The position numbers were made by a program, and so were the translations under genes. The notes below the pieces were generated by a model, which saw only the letters and a list, made by a program, of their open reading frames with translations, ran no database searches and had not been told where the DNA came from. Shown piece after piece: positions 15,341-17,709 of a DNA stretch of 17,709 nucleotides (the stretch's first letter is position 1; the number at the start of each line of letters is the position of its first letter). This stretch comes from JAEMQF01 sp031396305. Lineage in GTDB: Bacteria > Pseudomonadota > Gammaproteobacteria > Burkholderiales > Burkholderiaceae_C. The stretch spans positions 1-17,709 of the forward strand of contig JANNKM010000281.1 in the NCBI GenBank assembly GCA_031396305.1. Direction: 5' to 3'.

Positions 15341-16354
15341 ATGACCACACCATGCTCCGCCTTGTCTGCCGAAGTGATGGCGGCACTGGCTCGCGCCGGA
15401 TTGCTCGAGCCCGGCGAAGTGCCGCGCTGCGAGGCGCTGACCGGAGGTGTGTCGTCCGACATCTGGCGCATCGATCTGCGCCAGGGCGCCGTGTGCGTGA
15501 AACGTTCGCTGCCGCAACTTCGCGTCGCGGCGTTGTGGGAAGCGCCGGTGGCGCGCAACGCGTTTGAGGTGGCGTGGATCGAGGTGGCCGGCGCAGTGGA
15601 TGCCACCGCGGTGCCGCGCTTGCGCGGCCACGATGCAGCCGCGGGGCTGTTCATCATGGACTATCTGGAGCCGTCGCGGCACCGCCTGTGGAAGGCCGAG
15701 TTGCGCGAGGGCCGCGCCGAGCGCGCCGCGGCCGCGGCAGTGGGTCAGCGGCTGGTGCGCATCCACGCGGCCACCGCTGGCCGGCCGGAGGTGGCGCAGC
15801 GTTTCCCGACGGACGCGATATTTCATGCGATCCGCCTCGCTCCCTATCTCGAGGCGACTGCCCAGGTGCATCCGGGCGTGGCGGGAGCCTTGCGTGCCTT
15901 GGTGCGAACCACCGCCAGCACGCATGAAGCGCTGGTGCATGGCGACGTGAGCCCGAAGAACATCATGCTCGGGCCCGACGGGCCGATCTTCCTCGACGCC
16001 GAATGCGCCTGGTACGGTGACCCGGCGTTCGACCTGGCGTTTTGCCTGAACCATCTTCTGCTCAAGTGTCTGTGGGTGCCAACTGCAAAGATGGCGTTCG
16101 CGGAGTGTTTCGAAGCGCTGGTGGAGAGCTACGCTGCCGGCGTGAACTGGACGCACTGGGCGGTGCTGCAACGACGCGCCGCACACTTGCTGCCCGGGCT
16201 GCTGCTGGCGCGGGTGGACGGCAAGTCGCCCGTCGAGTACATCAGCGATGACGCGCAGAAGAACACGGTGCGCCGCGCGGCGCTCGCGCTGCTGGCCACG
16301 CCGGTGGCGCAGTTGGACGAGGTGCTCGCGCGCTGGATGCAGGAGATGCGGTGA
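15341..16354 (+). CDS. APH-fold phosphotransferase (small-molecule kinase)
   Basis: A 337-residue kinase of the aminoglycoside phosphotransferase / choline kinase / methylthioribose kinase fold, which transfers the ATP gamma-phosphate to a small-molecule hydroxyl. Visible motifs are the nucleotide loop TGGVSSDIW (34-42), Lys54 in CVKRSL, the catalytic loop VHGDVSPKNIML with H200, D202 and N207, and the metal-binding D219 in IFLDAECAWYGDPAFDLAF. Although related proteins are often labelled antibiotic phosphotransferases, nothing here suggests drug resistance. The context points to metabolism: the stop overlaps the GTG of the enolase paralogue by 4 bases, implying translational coupling, so the kinase product is probably the substrate of that enzyme. 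Start: ATG 15341 is chosen by homology-like reasoning. No Shine-Dalgarno sequence precedes it, and an in-frame TTG at 15314 cannot be excluded. Confidence 0.85.
   Translation: MTTPCSALSAEVMAALARAGLLEPGEVPRCEALTGGVSSDIWRIDLRQGAVCVKRSLPQLRVAALWEAPVARNAFEVAWIEVAGAVDATAVPRLRGHDAAAGLFIMDYLEPSRHRLWKAELREGRAERAAAAAVGQRLVRIHAATAGRPEVAQRFPTDAIFHAIRLAPYLEATAQVHPGVAGALRALVRTTASTHEALVHGDVSPKNIMLGPDGPIFLDAECAWYGDPAFDLAFCLNHLLLKCLWVPTAKMAFAECFEALVESYAAGVNWTHWAVLQRRAAHLLPGLLLARVDGKSPVEYISDDAQKNTVRRAALALLATPVAQLDEVLARWMQEMR
16341..16345 (+). promoter_or_regulatory. Ribosome binding site inside the kinase gene for the enolase paralogue
   Basis: AGGAG lies 5 bases before the GTG at 16351, within the last codons of the kinase gene. 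Together with the GTGA overlap it fixes the unusual GTG start and supports coupled translation. Confidence 0.65.
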
Positions 16355-17646
16355 CCCAGACCATCAGCAAGGTCCACGCCCGACGCGTGTGGGATTCGCG
16401 CGGCCGGCCGACGGTGGAGGCCGAAGTCCTGCTTGCCGACGGCACGACCGGCCGCGCCATCGCGCCCGCGGGTGCCTCGACCGGCAGCGCTGAAGCTGTG
16501 GATCTGCGCGACGGCGGCGCGGCATTTGGCGGCCTGGATGTGCAGCGCGCATGCGCGGCGGTGAACGGCGAGATCAGCGCCGCGCTGAGCGGGCGCGACG
16601 TGACGCAGCAAGAGGCCAATGACGCACTGCTGGTCGCTCTCGACGGCACGCCCGACAAACGGCGCCTGGGCGGCAACGCCATCGTCGCCGTGTCGATGGC
16701 ACTGGCGCACGCTGCGGCGGCGTCTCGGCAACTGCCCTTGTGGCGCTACCTCGCGAACGACCGAGCCGATGTGCGCACCGGGTTGTGCCTGCCGCTGCCC
16801 GAAGTGCAGATCTTCGGCGGCGGCGCACACGCCGGCCGGCGCGTCGACGTGCAAGACTTCATGGTGATCGCCGTGGGTGCGCGCGACTACGTGCAGGCGC
16901 TGGAATGGACCGCCGAGATCTATCGAGCAGCCGGCGTGTTGATGGCAAAGGCCGGACGCCTTGCCGGCGTGGCCGACGAAGGCGGATGGTGGCCGGCGTT
17001 CGAGACGAATGAAGAAGCGCTCGAATTCCTGCAACGCTCGATCGAGCACGCCGGCTACACGCCCGGCCAGGACGTCGCGATTTCACTGGACATCGCCGCC
17101 AGCGACTTCGGCAAGGGCGGCCGCTACACGCTGGCGCGCGAGGGCAGGGACATCGACTCCGACGCGCTGGCCGAGATGCTGCTCGGCTGGCTGCGACGCT
17201 ACGCGATCGTCAGCATCGAAGACCCGTTGGCGCAGGACGACGCGGTCGCGCTGCGCCGTTTCACGCTGGAAGCCGGGCCAAGAATTCAGGTCGTCGCCGA
17301 CGACTTCATCTGCACCCAGGCGCAGCGCATTGCCGATGCGGCGCAGCTTGGCGCATGCAACACCGCGCTCATCAAACCGAATCAGGTGGGCACCTTGAGC
17401 GAAACGCTCGCCGCGCTGAACGCGGCGCGCGCCGCCAGCTGGGGCGCGATCGTCTCGGCGCGCTCCGGTGAAACCGAAGACGTGACATTGCCGCACCTGG
17501 CCGTCGGCTGGGGCGTACAGCAACTCAAGGTCGGTTCGTTCGCGCGATCCGAGCGCATGGCGAAGTGGAACGAAGGCTTGCGCATCGGCGAGGCGATGGG
17601 AAGCTTCGCCCTGCCGCCGCGCAGTGGGTTTGCCTGGAGCAACTGA
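16351..17646 (+). CDS. Divergent enolase paralogue, probably not the glycolytic enzyme
   Basis: A 431-residue enolase-family protein collinear with true enolase. Retained: WDSRGRPTVE near the N-terminus, H160 in GGGAHA, E210 in DEGGWWP (yeast Glu211), D247, E290 and the DD at 317-318 (magnesium ligands), K342 in LIKPNQVGT (catalytic base, yeast Lys345), RSGETED and K393. Changed: PSGAS reads PAGAS (Ala40 for the magnesium-loop Ser39), DIQEF reads DVQDF (Asp169 for Glu168), and SHRSGE reads SARSGE (Ala370 for His373). Each changed position matters for 2-phosphoglycerate turnover in yeast enolase, so ordinary enolase activity is doubtful, while metal binding and alpha-proton abstraction look possible. 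The housekeeping eno, usually near pyrG in betaproteobacteria, should lie elsewhere. GTG start overlaps the kinase stop by 4 bases. Inference: it acts on the phosphorylated product of the kinase, by elimination or isomerisation. An enolase homologue with altered chemistry has precedent in the carboxyphosphonoenolpyruvate synthase of phosphinothricin biosynthesis. Confidence 0.85.
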   Translation: MTQTISKVHARRVWDSRGRPTVEAEVLLADGTTGRAIAPAGASTGSAEAVDLRDGGAAFGGLDVQRACAAVNGEISAALSGRDVTQQEANDALLVALDGTPDKRRLGGNAIVAVSMALAHAAAASRQLPLWRYLANDRADVRTGLCLPLPEVQIFGGGAHAGRRVDVQDFMVIAVGARDYVQALEWTAEIYRAAGVLMAKAGRLAGVADEGGWWPAFETNEEALEFLQRSIEHAGYTPGQDVAISLDIAASDFGKGGRYTLAREGRDIDSDALAEMLLGWLRRYAIVSIEDPLAQDDAVALRRFTLEAGPRIQVVADDFICTQAQRIADAAQLGACNTALIKPNQVGTLSETLAALNAARAASWGAIVSARSGETEDVTLPHLAVGWGVQQLKVGSFARSERMAKWNEGLRIGEAMGSFALPPRSGFAWSN

Positions 17647-17709
17647 GCCGACCATCCTGGCGCGTCGCGCCGAGCTGGCGCTGCGCGAGAACACCGCAGC
17701 GCCACGAGC
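17624..17709 (+). CDS. Possible start of a further gene overlapping the enolase paralogue (3' partial)
   Basis: A frame different from the enolase paralogue is open from a GTG at 17624 (also TTG at 17630) to the right edge. It reads TEPTILARRAELALRENTAAPR with GC-rich third positions, as in the neighbouring genes. No ribosome site is obvious, and too little is visible to name a family. It would overlap the preceding gene by about 20 bases and might belong to the same operon. Confidence 0.22.
   Translation, partial: MGLPGATEPTILARRAELALRENTAAPR

Noticed and set aside
15341..16354. Antibiotic-resistance aminoglycoside phosphotransferase
   Set aside because: Only the general kinase fold is shared; coupling to an enolase paralogue points to metabolism, and no resistance-type context is present.

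Overview
The window is dense, high-GC bacterial DNA with strongly GC-rich third codon positions, so most of the long antisense ORFs are shadows. The family content points to a betaproteobacterium, probably Burkholderiales (Comamonadaceae / Leptothrix-Rubrivivax type). It includes a LivK-type binding protein, HDOD protein, maleylacetate-reductase-like Fe-ADH, a short Cys-pair lipoprotein, and a palindromic repeat whose core is typical of that order. This placement is inference. I saw no tRNA, rRNA, CRISPR array, insertion sequence or phage gene, and no stretch over 300 bases lacks a gene.

Layout. (1) 1-2781, plus strand: the 3' part of a branched-chain-amino-acid-type ABC substrate-binding protein, then an aldo/keto reductase fused to a RidA/YjgF domain. 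(2) 2886-11855, minus strand, read right to left: an iron-type alcohol dehydrogenase, a small lipoprotein, a giant thioester-containing alpha-2-macroglobulin (2110 aa), and a GNAT acetyltransferase. (3) 12066-15208, plus strand: gamma-glutamyltranspeptidase with a His/Asp-rich tail, divergent from the dehydrogenase, then an HDOD protein. (4) 15341-17646, plus strand: an APH-fold small-molecule kinase overlapping by 4 bp a divergent enolase paralogue. A further frame may open at the right edge.

How they may work together. The binding protein and reductase-Rid fusion look like an uptake-and-catabolism pair. The kinase and enolase paralogue are translationally coupled and probably act in sequence on one metabolite: phosphorylation, then metal-assisted proton abstraction or elimination. 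The enolase paralogue has lost residues needed for ordinary 2-phosphoglycerate chemistry (Ser39 and His373 equivalents, with Glu168 changed to Asp), so its substrate is probably not 2-phosphoglycerate. The macroglobulin, transpeptidase and lipoprotein are envelope or periplasmic proteins. Nothing in the sequence ties them functionally to the metabolic genes.

The points most worth a second look are the kinase/enolase-paralogue pair, the reductase-RidA fusion whose Rid domain lacks the catalytic arginine, and a REP-like palindromic element translated in frame inside the macroglobulin gene.
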